DNA of 32,756 nt from Chthoniobacterales bacterium (GTDB taxonomy: Bacteria; Verrucomicrobiota; Verrucomicrobiia; Chthoniobacterales; UBA10450): positions 1-32,756 of the forward strand of contig JACDCC010000243.1 in NCBI GenBank assembly GCA_013694595.1, written 5' to 3'. The notes beneath the pieces are model-generated. The model saw only the letters and a program-made list of their open reading frames with translations, was not told the origin of the DNA and searched no databases. The position numbers were made by a program, and so were the translations under genes. Shown piece after piece: positions 18,491 through 27,329 of this stretch (the stretch's first letter is position 1; the number at the start of each line of letters is the position of its first letter).

Positions 18491-20089
18491 TCACAGCCTG
18501 CTAAGCAGCGTGTCGCGCTGATAGTGGCGGTCGTCGAGTTCCGGATGGTCGAGCGTGTAGTGCAGTCCCCGGCTTTCTTTACGGCTCAGCGCGGAGTCGA
18601 CGATCAGAGCCGCCACCGTGGCGAGATTGCGCAGCTCGAGGAGGTCGACCGTGATGCGGAAATTCCAGTAAAACTCGCGGATCTCGCGCTGCAGATTGCG
18701 CAGGCGGGCGCTGGCGCGCTGCAGCCGCTTGTCGGTGCGGACGATCCCGACGTAGTCCCACATGAGGCGGCGGATTTCGTCCCAATTGTGATAGATCACG
18801 ACCAGCTCATCCACGTCCTGCACATCGCCCGCTTCCCATTCCGGCAGCGTGATCGCGCCGCCGGGTTGCTGCGCACGTGGCGCCCGGGAGAGCGTGCGAA
18901 ACGCGCGATGCGCGACCACCAATCCCTCCAGCAGTGAGTTGCTCGCCAGCCGGTTCGCGCCGTGCAGACCAGTCGAGGCCACTTCGCCGATCGCGTAAAG
19001 TCCGGGCAACGTGGTGGCGCCGTTCACGTCCGTCTTGATGCCGCCGCATTGATAGTGCGCTGCCGGCACGACCGGAATCGGTTGCCTGGTCATATCGACC
19101 CCGAATTTCAGGCACGTCTCGTAAATGTGCGGAAAGCGCTCGCGCACGAAATCGGGATCTTTGTGCGTGATATCCAGAAACACGCACTTCGCTCCGGAGC
19201 GTTTGATTTCCGCATCGATGGCGCGCGCGACGATATCCCGCGGCGCGAGTGAACCGCGGGAATCATATCGCGGCATGAAATCGTCGCCCCGACTGTTGCG
19301 CAGAATTCCCCCCTCGCCTCGCACCGCTTCGGAGATGAGGAACGACTTCGCGCTCGGATGAAATAAGCAGGTCGGATGGAATTGGATGAACTCCATGTTC
19401 GCAATCGCCGCGCCGGCGCGCCACGCCATCGCCACGCCGTCACCCGTCGCGATGTCCGGATTAGTCGTGTAGAGGTAAACCTTCCCGCATCCGCCGGTCG
19501 CGAGCACCAGCCGATCGGTGCGGAGCGTTTTCACCTCGCCGGTCTGCGCGTCGAGCACATACACGCCCAGGCAGCGGTCTTCGGTTGCGAAGCCGAGCTT
19601 GCCCGCCGTGATCAGGTCGACTGCCATGTGGTTCTCGAGCAGATCGACGCGCGGTGAACGTTCCAGCTCGCCCAGCAGCGTCTTCTCAATCTCAGACCCG
19701 GTCACATCCTGCACGTGCAGCACACGTCGTTTCGAGTGACCGCCCTCGCGGCCAAGATCTGGCTCGCGATGCCCGGAGATTTCACGTTCATCAAACTGCA
19801 AGCCGAGCTCCACAAGCTCACGGATTCGTTCCGGCCCCTCCGTCACGACCGCGCGGACCGTCTGCTCATCGCAAAGACCGGCGCCCGCTTCCAACGTATC
19901 GCGCACATGCAGCTCGAAGGAATCTTCATCGCTCGTCACGCAAGCCACCCCGCCTTGCGCCCACGCGGTGTTCGAATCGGCCCCCTTCCGTTTGGTGATC
20001 ACCGCCACGGAGCCGTGCTTCGCCGCGTTCAAAGCGAAACTCAGCCCGGCAATGCCGCTGCCGATGACGATGAAATCGTACTCCTTCAC
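18491..20089 (-). CDS. nadB: L-aspartate oxidase
   Basis: 532 residues from a GTG at 20089. It oxidises L-aspartate to iminoaspartate with FAD, the first committed step of de novo NAD synthesis; NadA and NadC are not in the window. The FAD motif is IGSGIAGLSFAL near the N-terminus. Substrate and FAD-site motifs of the succinate dehydrogenase/aspartate oxidase family follow: NTAWAQGGVACV, REGGHSKRRVLH, FHPTCLFHP, SEAVRGEGGILRN, PAAHYQCGGIKTD and GLHGANRLASNSLLEGLV. The C-terminal helical domain is complete. The GTG start overlaps the panC stop (GTGA, 20089-20086), a coupling arrangement. Both enzymes draw on the aspartate pool (PanC through beta-alanine), which may explain the pairing. Confidence 0.96.
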   Translation of the reverse strand: MKEYDFIVIGSGIAGLSFALNAAKHGSVAVITKRKGADSNTAWAQGGVACVTSDEDSFELHVRDTLEAGAGLCDEQTVRAVVTEGPERIRELVELGLQFDEREISGHREPDLGREGGHSKRRVLHVQDVTGSEIEKTLLGELERSPRVDLLENHMAVDLITAGKLGFATEDRCLGVYVLDAQTGEVKTLRTDRLVLATGGCGKVYLYTTNPDIATGDGVAMAWRAGAAIANMEFIQFHPTCLFHPSAKSFLISEAVRGEGGILRNSRGDDFMPRYDSRGSLAPRDIVARAIDAEIKRSGAKCVFLDITHKDPDFVRERFPHIYETCLKFGVDMTRQPIPVVPAAHYQCGGIKTDVNGATTLPGLYAIGEVASTGLHGANRLASNSLLEGLVVAHRAFRTLSRAPRAQQPGGAITLPEWEAGDVQDVDELVVIYHNWDEIRRLMWDYVGIVRTDKRLQRASARLRNLQREIREFYWNFRITVDLLELRNLATVAALIVDSALSRKESRGLHYTLDHPELDDRHYQRDTLLSRL

Positions 20090-20928
20090 GCGAGTCGGAT
20101 GTTGTCGATCAAGCGCGTGTGGCCAAAGCGAACGGCGACGGCGAAGAGGGAGTTGTCAGTCACGGTTTTTTCCGGCTGCAGGTTGTCAGCATCTACCAGC
20201 TCCACGTAATCGATCTGCGCAAGCGGTGCTGAGGAGATCCGGGCGCGCACTTCGTTCACCAACGAATCAGCGGCTCTGGGGCTGGTTTTCGCCGCCTCGC
20301 GTGCGGCCAGCAGAGCGGCCCGCAGGACCGGCGCCTGCCGACGTTCGTCTTCGCTGAGATATTGATTTCGCGAGCTGCAGGCGAGCCCGTCCGCCTCCCG
20401 CACGGTCGGAGCGCCGATGATTTCAATCGGGAAGTTCAAGTCGCGCACCATCCGGCGAATGATCGCGAGCTGCTGAAAATCCTTTTCACCGAAGACCGCT
20501 GCGTGCGGCACCACCAGGTGGAACAGCTTCGTTACCACCGTGCAAACGCCGCGAAAATGACCAGGGCGCGACTTGCCGCAAAGCGTATTCGCAAGCGCGT
20601 GCTCTTCTACGGTGACCGACTGATCGTGGAAGTACATCTCCTGTGCACCCGGCCGAAAGAGAGCGTCGACGCCTGCGCTGCGGCAGAGTTCTTCATCGAC
20701 ACTTTGCGGCCGTGGGTATCTGTCGAAGTCCGATCCCGGCTCGAACTGGAGCGGGTTCACGAAGATACTAACCGCCACCCCGCCATCGGGTCCGGCCGCG
20801 GTGCGCGCCAGTCGGATCAACTCCAGATGGCCCTTGTGCAAAGCGCCCATCGTCGGGACGAGCACCCGACGTTTTCCGCTCCGCAGCACGAACTCGCCGG
20901 CCGCCTGGCCGCTCTCAATGATCTCCAT
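20086..20928 (-). CDS. panC: Pantoate--beta-alanine ligase (pantothenate synthetase)
   Basis: 280 residues from the ATG at 20928, the standard length; longer in-frame starts would overlap the methyltransferase. It joins pantoate and beta-alanine with ATP in the last step of pantothenate synthesis, toward coenzyme A. Motifs: VPTMGALHKGHLELI (the HIGH-like ATP site), VSIFVNPLQFEPGSDFDRYPR, CGKSRPGHFRGVCTVVTKL, VFGEKDFQQLAIIRRMVRDL and SSRNQYLSEDER (the KMSKS-like loop). It starts 2 nt after the methyltransferase stop and its TGA overlaps the nadB GTG. PanB and PanD are not visible. Confidence 0.96.
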   Translation of the reverse strand: MEIIESGQAAGEFVLRSGKRRVLVPTMGALHKGHLELIRLARTAAGPDGGVAVSIFVNPLQFEPGSDFDRYPRPQSVDEELCRSAGVDALFRPGAQEMYFHDQSVTVEEHALANTLCGKSRPGHFRGVCTVVTKLFHLVVPHAAVFGEKDFQQLAIIRRMVRDLNFPIEIIGAPTVREADGLACSSRNQYLSEDERRQAPVLRAALLAAREAAKTSPRAADSLVNEVRARISSAPLAQIDYVELVDADNLQPEKTVTDNSLFAVAVRFGHTRLIDNIRLA

Positions 20929-20930
20929 GG

Positions 20931-21635
20931 CTACGCTTCTTTCGGCTCGATCCAGACCGCCTGGCGCGCAAAGCGGAACGTCGCCGCGCCAAATTGCTCC
21001 CAGCCCGCTTGCCGGGTTAAGTCGCACAACTCGCTGAAAGAAAATGCGCGTCGCGCGGAGGCCCGACCGTCTTCGCGGGTCATGCGATCGCGGTAGATGA
21101 GCGTCGTCAGCAGGTAAACTCCCGCGCGTGCGAGCCAGCCGCGGCGCAGATCCGAAACTAGCACAAAACGGCGGGAAAGCTCGCGACAGCGCCGCAGCAG
21201 CCGCACCGCGTCTTCATTGCTGAAGTGGTGTAGCGCCAGCGAACAGATCACAATGTCGTATTCTCCGGTTCCACCAAAACTCAGCACGTCAGCGCGCGTG
21301 CAGACGATCTCAGGGTAGCCGGCGCTCAGCCGCCGCGCCGACTCGATGGTCGACGGCTGGTAATCGACCGCCACGATCTCCACGTCCACGCCGACGCGGC
21401 GCGCCTGATCGGCGATCAGGCGCGGGATATCCGCTGAGCCGGTGGCAAGGTCCACAATTCGCAAGTGATCTCCGCGTCTCATCCAGCGCCTGATGAACCT
21501 GCTGATGATCCGATAGCTGCCGAAGTAGCGGTTCAATCCGCGCAGACTTCGCAGCGCCGCTTCCAACTCCGCAGGATCCGCGTCCGGACGGTCCATTAAC
21601 TCCGGTGCCGCCGGTTCAAACTCCCGCGGGCTCAT
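20931..21635 (-). CDS. Class I SAM-dependent methyltransferase
   Basis: 234 residues. The SAM-binding motif I is IVDLATGSADIPRLIAD (about residues 58-75), the acidic motif II is IVAVDYQPSTIESARR, and motif III/IV reads DIVICSLALHHFSNEDAV. The UbiE-like layout with an extended C-terminus (VYLLTTLIYRDRMTREDGRA, then FSFSELCDLTRQAGW) fits small-molecule or lipid methylation; members of this type are found with polyketide or quinone genes. The substrate cannot be told from the sequence. It starts 9 nt after the cupin stop and ends 2 nt before panC, so it is within a tight operon. Confidence 0.85.
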   Translation of the reverse strand: MSPREFEPAAPELMDRPDADPAELEAALRSLRGLNRYFGSYRIISRFIRRWMRRGDHLRIVDLATGSADIPRLIADQARRVGVDVEIVAVDYQPSTIESARRLSAGYPEIVCTRADVLSFGGTGEYDIVICSLALHHFSNEDAVRLLRRCRELSRRFVLVSDLRRGWLARAGVYLLTTLIYRDRMTREDGRASARRAFSFSELCDLTRQAGWEQFGAATFRFARQAVWIEPKEA

Positions 21636-21644
21636 GCGGTTGTG

Positions 21645-22394
21645 CTACTGCGTGAGGAAGCCGTCCCAGGACGGCGGGAGCGTGGCCGTTTCCACCTCGC
21701 TCGCAATTCGCCCCTCGAAGTCCGGCCGAAAAGAGGTGCTGGTGCCGTAGACCATGATCAGGTCTTCCGATCCTTCCACCCGAATGGCATGCGCAACACC
21801 CGCCGGAATAACCACACCGGCGTTATTGCCGCTCCGGTGGTTATCACCATCGATGAAAAAACGCATCGTTCGTGTGGGCATGGCAACGCGCACGTCGTGC
21901 AAGATCATCTCAGCCACACCCTGCACGAAGAACATCACGTCCCACTGCTCGCTCTCGTAGCGGCGCAATGAGGTATTCGCCGGCTCATCTACGAACAGGC
22001 GCCGGAACCAGTCGGCGGGCTCTGTGCCGTCCGGAATGCTCGGCGGATGAACGTGAAACCCCTTCGCGGTCTGGGCGAACATCCGTGCCGCCGCCCATTG
22101 TTGCGGCCACATCCCGATCTTCGAGAGCACTCCTTCATCGCGGCGCACGAACTCGCCGAACGAGCCCCGGTGGCGCTGCGGATAGATCGCGCGTGCGAAG
22201 ATTTCGACGCCTGGTATCCAAGCGGCGCATAGCTCCGCGTCCTCGCGGTTGGCGAGCACGAGCTTGCCAATATCCACGCCGACGCTTCCCAACTGCTGCG
22301 CCAGGCTGCCCGCGCTGTAATCGCGCGTCACGAGCGCTTGCTGCGCGCTCTCGGAAAGCCCGTGCCAGAGGTTGCCTTCGGAGCTGCTGCTCAT
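21645..22394 (-). CDS. RmlC-like cupin protein
   Basis: 249 residues. The C-terminal ~140 residues look like the RmlC (dTDP-4-dehydrorhamnose 3,5-epimerase) cupin: GFHVHPP in place of the RGLHxQ strand, then MFFVQGVAEMILHDVRVAMP, GNNAGVVIPAGVAHAIRVEG and DLIMVYGTSTSF. The N-terminal ~90 residues (with LCAAWIPGVEIFARAIYPQRHRG) include the start of the same fold. It may be a sugar epimerase or a non-catalytic cupin acting on the sugar used by the adjacent glycosyltransferase, whose stop it overlaps by 1 nt (TGATG). The catalytic His/Asp pair of true RmlC is not clearly matched, so the exact activity is open. Confidence 0.75.
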   Translation of the reverse strand: MSSSSEGNLWHGLSESAQQALVTRDYSAGSLAQQLGSVGVDIGKLVLANREDAELCAAWIPGVEIFARAIYPQRHRGSFGEFVRRDEGVLSKIGMWPQQWAAARMFAQTAKGFHVHPPSIPDGTEPADWFRRLFVDEPANTSLRRYESEQWDVMFFVQGVAEMILHDVRVAMPTRTMRFFIDGDNHRSGNNAGVVIPAGVAHAIRVEGSEDLIMVYGTSTSFRPDFEGRIASEVETATLPPSWDGFLTQ

Positions 22395-24829
22395 CAGCTG
22401 CCGTTCCTGCCTAACGAGAAGTCCGCGCGCTCGCGCGAAAGATTCGGATTGTAGTACGGATCGCGCTCCAGGAGATCAGGCCAGCGTTCGCGCATCACGT
22501 CGGTTTCGAGGGCTTCTACGCTGCGCCGGCGGCTCGCGGATTCGTGATGATACAGCTTCGCGAAGGGCGTGTAGACAATCAGGTAACCGGTGCGGCGCAT
22601 CTTGAGGCAGAGATCCACGTCACTGAATGTGACGGGAAGCCGCTCCTCGTCAAAGCCGCCGATTTCATCGAAAACCTCGCGTCGAGTCATCAAGCAGGCG
22701 CCGGTTACCGAGCTGTAATTCCGTGTCACCTGCAGCTGCCGATTCACCCCCGGATCTTCGGCCGGAAAGCCGCGGAACGCATGCTGCGCGATACCACCGA
22801 CGCCGAGCACGACCCCTGCGTGCTGGACCGTGTTGTCGGGATACAAAAGCCGGGCGCCGACGGCGCCGACTTCCGGCCGTTGCACGTGCTCGACCATGGC
22901 TCCGAGCCACTCGCTGTCGATCACTTCGACGTCATTGTTCAGGAACAACAGCCACGGACACTGCGTTTGCTCGACCGCGAAGTTGTTGATCGCTGAGAAA
23001 TTGAAGGGGCCCGGGTAGTGCAGCAGGCGATGAGTAGTACGCGCAAAATAATCGCGCGCTTCCTGCGACTCGCTGTCGTTGTTCACGATCACGATCTCGA
23101 AGTCGGGATAGCTCGTTTTCTTCACGATGCTTTCGATGCATCGCGACAGGAGCGGAATCCCGTCTCGCACCGGGATGATGATGCAGACCTTACGCGCTCG
23201 CCTCACCTCCCGTTTGACCCAGTAGGCGTGCGTCCGCCAGTCAATCGCCACGTGCCCCGCCTCCGCGCGGCGCTGCAGATGCTCGTCAATCGCGCGTTTC
23301 CCGGCCTCGAGCGCTTTCGGTTTGCGGCGAATGTTATCGGAGGTCGAGGAGGCGCTGCGGCGCCAGTGATACAGCACGCGCGGAATATGATGAATCCGCT
23401 CCGTCCGCTCCACGATTCGCAGAAACAGGTCGTAATCCTGTGCGCCATCGAACTCGGAGCGGAAGCCGCCGACGGAGTCGATCAAAGTGCGGCGTATCGT
23501 CGTGAAGTGGCAGATGTAGTTGTAGGAAAGGAAGAAATCGGGCGACCAGTCGGGCTTAAATAGCGGCGCCTCGAAGCCGTTCTCCGTCAGCTTGTCTTCA
23601 TCGGAATAGATGAGATCGGCGTCGGGGTGCGCCAGGAGCAACTTCGCGGTCTGATAAAGCGCATCGGGCTCCAGCACGTCATCATGATCGAAGAACCCGA
23701 TCCACTCGCCGGTGGCGATCGCGATGCCTGCATTCGACGCCGCGGAGATTCCACCCGAAGCCGGTAACCGCGTCAGCCGGATCCGCCGATCGCGCGCGAG
23801 GATCGCGGGCAGAATTGCAATCGTCTGAGGATCAGTGGACGCGTCATCGATCAGGATCAGCTCCCACTTCTCGTAGACCTGCGCCAGCACAGACTCGATG
23901 GCAGCGTTCAGCCAGGAAACGGGCGTGTTGAACACCGGAGTGATGATGCTGATGAGTGGCGCGTGCTGGAAAGTCCGCGCCTCCGCCCGCATCGCCTCTA
24001 CCTCCTTTGGCGTGGGGCGCCGCTGGAGAAACCACGTCTGATATTCGTCCGGGGAGGCGGCTGCCTGCCGGGTCAGAGGAACTGGCCGCGCCTGTCTGCG
24101 TTTCCCTATTTCGCGAAAGAGCTTTTGCGGCAGCCGATACGGCGCGAGCAGCACCTGCCCGATCTTTCGTTCAGGACATTTCCGCAGCGCCTGCTTCTCC
24201 TGTTTTAGCTGCTTCAGCTCTTTCTTCGCTTCTTTCAGGTTCAGGACCTTCTCCTCGAGCTTCGCGATGTGCCGGTCGGCAGCTTCGAGTTCGGACATCC
24301 GGGTGCGCAATGTCCGCTCGAGCCCGCGCATCCGCTGATTGAGCCGCGCGAAGGCAGTCTCGACCGAGGGGACAAACGCCGTTCCCTCCGCAGATTGCGT
24401 CCGCAGGAGCCGGATGGCGCCTGGATCGACTTCGGTCACGTCCGAGTCGTAGTCGGGCACGAGGCTGCGTTTGCGAAAGCTTTCCACCAGGAGCGGCCGT
24501 CGTTTCGGCACATCCGCGCCGGCCGCGGGGACGAGGACGATGTCATCCGCGACGCGCGCGAGTTCGTTCACAATCGCCTCGTCTTCGCTATCGCCCTTCG
24601 CGTAAACCCAAACCGCAAGATCGCAGCGCGGTGTGCTGCCATTCTGCGGGAGGGCATTCGCGAGCTGCTTCGCCGACTCGCAAATGACGGCGTCCGTGGC
24701 GAGGTGCTCGAACTGACCCGCGATCGCTTCGCGCGCCAAACCGACGAGCACGAGTGTCGCCGGCTCGAACTTTTGCGTAAGCACCCGCGCGAAGTCCGAG
24801 CGGATGGAATGAGCCGGCGTCTGCAACAT
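22394..24829 (-). CDS. Bifunctional-type glycosyltransferase with two GT2 domains
   Basis: 811 residues from the ATG at 24829; in-frame ATGs at 24913 and 24928 would run into the divergent acyltransferase gene. Residues ~20-140 look like a degraded Rossmann/methyltransferase module (FEPATLVLVGLA, then LAVWVYAKGDSEDEAIVNEL, IVLVPAAGADVP). A coiled coil spans ~157-217. The first GT-A domain starts near 291 (PLISIITPVFNTPVSWLNAA) with a DHDD metal site at about 381; the second starts near 547 (KVCIIIPVRDGIPLLSRCIE) with FLNNDVEV, and a late GGFDEER...FSDVDLCL. The two domains may build a repeating or two-sugar unit of O-antigen-like or other surface glycan. It is the first gene of the run through nadB and has a TATAAT box just before its start. 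Confidence 0.9.
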   Translation of the reverse strand: MLQTPAHSIRSDFARVLTQKFEPATLVLVGLAREAIAGQFEHLATDAVICESAKQLANALPQNGSTPRCDLAVWVYAKGDSEDEAIVNELARVADDIVLVPAAGADVPKRRPLLVESFRKRSLVPDYDSDVTEVDPGAIRLLRTQSAEGTAFVPSVETAFARLNQRMRGLERTLRTRMSELEAADRHIAKLEEKVLNLKEAKKELKQLKQEKQALRKCPERKIGQVLLAPYRLPQKLFREIGKRRQARPVPLTRQAAASPDEYQTWFLQRRPTPKEVEAMRAEARTFQHAPLISIITPVFNTPVSWLNAAIESVLAQVYEKWELILIDDASTDPQTIAILPAILARDRRIRLTRLPASGGISAASNAGIAIATGEWIGFFDHDDVLEPDALYQTAKLLLAHPDADLIYSDEDKLTENGFEAPLFKPDWSPDFFLSYNYICHFTTIRRTLIDSVGGFRSEFDGAQDYDLFLRIVERTERIHHIPRVLYHWRRSASSTSDNIRRKPKALEAGKRAIDEHLQRRAEAGHVAIDWRTHAYWVKREVRRARKVCIIIPVRDGIPLLSRCIESIVKKTSYPDFEIVIVNNDSESQEARDYFARTTHRLLHYPGPFNFSAINNFAVEQTQCPWLLFLNNDVEVIDSEWLGAMVEHVQRPEVGAVGARLLYPDNTVQHAGVVLGVGGIAQHAFRGFPAEDPGVNRQLQVTRNYSSVTGACLMTRREVFDEIGGFDEERLPVTFSDVDLCLKMRRTGYLIVYTPFAKLYHHESASRRRSVEALETDVMRERWPDLLERDPYYNPNLSRERADFSLGRNGS

Positions 24830-24835
24830 CCTCAC

Positions 24836-24865
24836 ATTATATTGATTGAAGGCCGACGCAGGCAA
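24836..24865 (-). promoter_or_regulatory. Promoter of the glycosyltransferase-nadB operon; candidate leaderless start
   Basis: A perfect TATAAT (minus strand, 24841-24836) lies exactly 6 nt before the ATG at 24829, with TTGCCT 18 nt further up (24865-24860). A start point about 7 nt after the -10 box would coincide with the ATG, so the mRNA may have no leader and no Shine-Dalgarno. Confidence 0.5.
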
Positions 24866-24911
24866 ATTTACGCTGCCGCGCTGACCGCCGGGCGGCGACG
24901 GCGGATTCTGC

Positions 24912-26849
24912 ATGCTCGATTTCGGCACCTACCTTCTCTATCGCGCAGGCTCGGCTGTCGTCAGCGTAATTCCGCTGCGACTGCTTTTTCGCCTCGGCGA
25001 GCTCCTCGGCCTGGCCGCGTGGATCGTGCTGCCCCGGTATCGCCGCCTCGCGCGCGAAAACCTGGGCATCGCCTTCGGCCACGAGCAGACGGCCGCCGAA
25101 TTGCGCCGCCTGGCGCGGCGGCATTTCCGGCGTCTGGGGGCGAACCTTCTCTCGAGTGTGAAGCTCGGCACCATGCCGCTCGAGAAAGTCGAAGCTTGCG
25201 TCTCGCTGGAGAACGCCGAGCTCGTCCACAACGAACTCCGCGCCGGACGTCCACTGGTCTTCGCGCTCAGCCATCTCGGAAGCTGGGAACTCTTCGCGCA
25301 GGTGTTCTCGCGCCATTTCGGCTACGTCCGGAACAGCACCGTCTATCAGGCGCTCGGTAACCGCTACATCGACGAGGATGTTCGGAAGAAACGCGCGCGT
25401 GCCGGCGTCGAACTGTTCGATCGAAAGCAAGGTTTCCAGAAGGCGATCGAACTCCTTCGCTCGGGCGGAGTGCTCGGAATTCTGAGCGACCAGCACGCCG
25501 GCGATCACGGACTCTGGACGCCGTTTTTCGGCCGCCTCGCCTCGACCACTCCCCTTCCCGGTTTACTCGCCAAACGGACTGGCGCCGGCGTGATCAGCGC
25601 CGCGATCTATACCGCTGGCCCCGCGCGCTGGCGAATGGTGTTCACGCCGCGCTTCGATACGGCCGACGACTCGATCCAGACAATTACCGCGAAGGCGAAC
25701 GACGTGATCGCAGCGCAGATTCGCAGCGCGCCCGAGGATTGGTTTTGGGTGCACAACCGCTGGAAAACGCCGAAGCCCGATTTCCTACTGACCGACTACA
25801 AACGCGGCATCCATCTGCCGCCGGGTGCGCAGCTGCAGCCGTTCCGAATCCTGATCCGCGGCACAAACTGGCTCGGCGATAGTGTCATCAGTGCCGATGC
25901 CGTCCGGGCGATTAAGCGCGGCCGCCCTGATTCTCACGTGACGGTGGCGGCGCCGGCCAAAATCGCGTCGATCTGGAAGCTCGTCCCAGAAGTGGACGAA
26001 GTCCTGCGCCTGCCGGGCGGCGGTTCATTAGGCGCAGTCGTCCGTCGCTTCCGGAGCGAACCGCGCTTCGATGTAGCGATCCTGTTTCCAAATTCGCTCC
26101 GGACGGCGCTGGAGGTGTGGCTTGCAGGAGTGCCTCGACGCGTCGGCTACGCGGGACATCATCGGCGCTGGCTGCTCAACCAGATTGTGCCGGAGCCTGC
26201 CGTTCCGCACCCGATTGAACATCAGATGCATCGCTATCTCCAGTTCGCGCGCTACCTCGGCACGAGTGCAGATCCGGAAGTCGTAGCACCTGTTCGGCCC
26301 GCGCGTCCCCTCAGAAGGATCGGGCTCTGCCCTGGCGCAGAATATGGATCAGCCAAGCGCTGGCTTCCCGAGCGGTTCGCAGAAGTTGCAGCCAGCGTGG
26401 CCTCAGAACGGCCGGTCGACTGGATCTTGTTCGGAACGACGGCGGACGCGGAGATCGGAAAAATTATTGCCGATCACCTGGGCGATCGCTGCGTGAACCG
26501 CATCGGCCAGACGACTCTCGACGAGCTCATCATGGAGCTGAGGGAATGCGCCCTTCTGCTCACTAACGACACCGGCACGATGCATCTCGCCACACTTCTC
26601 GGCGTTCCAGTCGTCGCGGTCTTCGGCTCGACCGAACACCGTCTTACCGGCCCGCTCGGGTGTGGCAACCACGTGATCCGTCGGCACGTAGAATGCAGTC
26701 CCTGTTTTCTGCGCGAATGCCCGATCGACTTTCGATGTATGCACGCGGTCAGCTCTGAGGAAGTGACGGCGGCAGTTCTGACGGCGCTGGGAAGCAATGG
26801 TGGCTCAGTCGCGGACAATTCCGTTGCGTCGCTCGCCCATTCGGCGTGA
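24912..26849 (+). CDS. Fused lipid A-type acyltransferase and GT9 heptosyltransferase
   Basis: 645 residues with two enzymes. Residues ~1-295 are an LpxL/HtrB-type acyltransferase: an N-terminal membrane segment (VVSVIPLRLLFRLGELLGLA), the HX4D/E site SHLGSWE (His121, Glu126), SDQHAGDHG and WVHNRW (about 280-284). Residues ~311-645 are a GT9 glycosyltransferase like WaaF/WaaC: RILIRGTNWLGDSVISADAV, TNDTGTMHLATLLGVPVVA, FGSTEHRLTGP and the Cys motif CSPCFLRECPIDFRCM. Lipid A acylation and inner-core heptose transfer are consecutive inner-membrane stages of LPS assembly, so fusion could channel or localise them. The two are usually separate genes. It may act on a different lipid or sugar; the substrate is from family knowledge. 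The thioesterase gene starts 1 nt after its stop. Confidence 0.9.
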   Translation: MLDFGTYLLYRAGSAVVSVIPLRLLFRLGELLGLAAWIVLPRYRRLARENLGIAFGHEQTAAELRRLARRHFRRLGANLLSSVKLGTMPLEKVEACVSLENAELVHNELRAGRPLVFALSHLGSWELFAQVFSRHFGYVRNSTVYQALGNRYIDEDVRKKRARAGVELFDRKQGFQKAIELLRSGGVLGILSDQHAGDHGLWTPFFGRLASTTPLPGLLAKRTGAGVISAAIYTAGPARWRMVFTPRFDTADDSIQTITAKANDVIAAQIRSAPEDWFWVHNRWKTPKPDFLLTDYKRGIHLPPGAQLQPFRILIRGTNWLGDSVISADAVRAIKRGRPDSHVTVAAPAKIASIWKLVPEVDEVLRLPGGGSLGAVVRRFRSEPRFDVAILFPNSLRTALEVWLAGVPRRVGYAGHHRRWLLNQIVPEPAVPHPIEHQMHRYLQFARYLGTSADPEVVAPVRPARPLRRIGLCPGAEYGSAKRWLPERFAEVAASVASERPVDWILFGTTADAEIGKIIADHLGDRCVNRIGQTTLDELIMELRECALLLTNDTGTMHLATLLGVPVVAVFGSTEHRLTGPLGCGNHVIRRHVECSPCFLRECPIDFRCMHAVSSEEVTAAVLTALGSNGGSVADNSVASLAHSA

Positions 26850-26850
26850 A

Positions 26851-27291
26851 ATGGGGCGGATGATCAGCAGCGACATCCCGCGCATCAAGACTGAGGTGCA
26901 GGTGATGTTTTTCGACACCGACTGCGCCGCCGTGGTGCACAACATTGCCTATCTGCGCTTCATCGAAATCGCGCGGACACTCCTCGCGGAGCAGCTCGGC
27001 ATGGGGCTTACGCAAATGGCCGACGCGCAAAAGTATCCGGTCGTCGTCCGCACGGAGATCGACTACCGACGTGCCGCCAAACTCGGCGATCGGCTCGTGA
27101 TCGAAGGCTGGCTCGACCGTGTCGAACGGGTGCGCTTTTGGTGTGCATTCCGCATCGTACGACCCGCGGACGAAGCAGTCATCGCCGAGTCGCGTCAGAT
27201 GCTCGCGGTGATCGAAATGCCATCGGCGAAGCTGCTCCGGCTGCCCGAAGAGTGGGACAAGTATCGCAGCTCGAACGCAGTCGCGGGTTGA
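26851..27291 (+). CDS. YbgC-like hotdog-fold acyl-CoA thioesterase
   Basis: 146 residues from the ATG at 26851, one base after the acyltransferase stop; an ATG at 26860 is also possible and has a GGGGCGG just upstream. The 4-hydroxybenzoyl-CoA thioesterase/YbgC signature is MFFDTDCAAVVHNIAYLRFI, with catalytic Asp in DTD (residue 24) and the long helix after it. These enzymes hydrolyse acyl-CoA or acyl-carrier protein thioesters; YbgC-type proteins often accompany the Tol-Pal envelope system, not seen here. In this setting a role in lipid or acyl-chain supply for the preceding acyltransferase is plausible but inferred. Confidence 0.9.
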   Translation: MGRMISSDIPRIKTEVQVMFFDTDCAAVVHNIAYLRFIEIARTLLAEQLGMGLTQMADAQKYPVVVRTEIDYRRAAKLGDRLVIEGWLDRVERVRFWCAFRIVRPADEAVIAESRQMLAVIEMPSAKLLRLPEEWDKYRSSNAVAG

Positions 27292-27329
27292 GGCAGACGG
27301 CAGAAGGCTAGCGCCTAACGAGCAAAGCG

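Noticed and set aside
24269-25360. Plus-strand ORF of 363 codons spanning the divergent glycosyltransferase/acyltransferase promoters
   Set aside because: It crosses the starts of two real genes and its translation is Arg-rich and domain-free.
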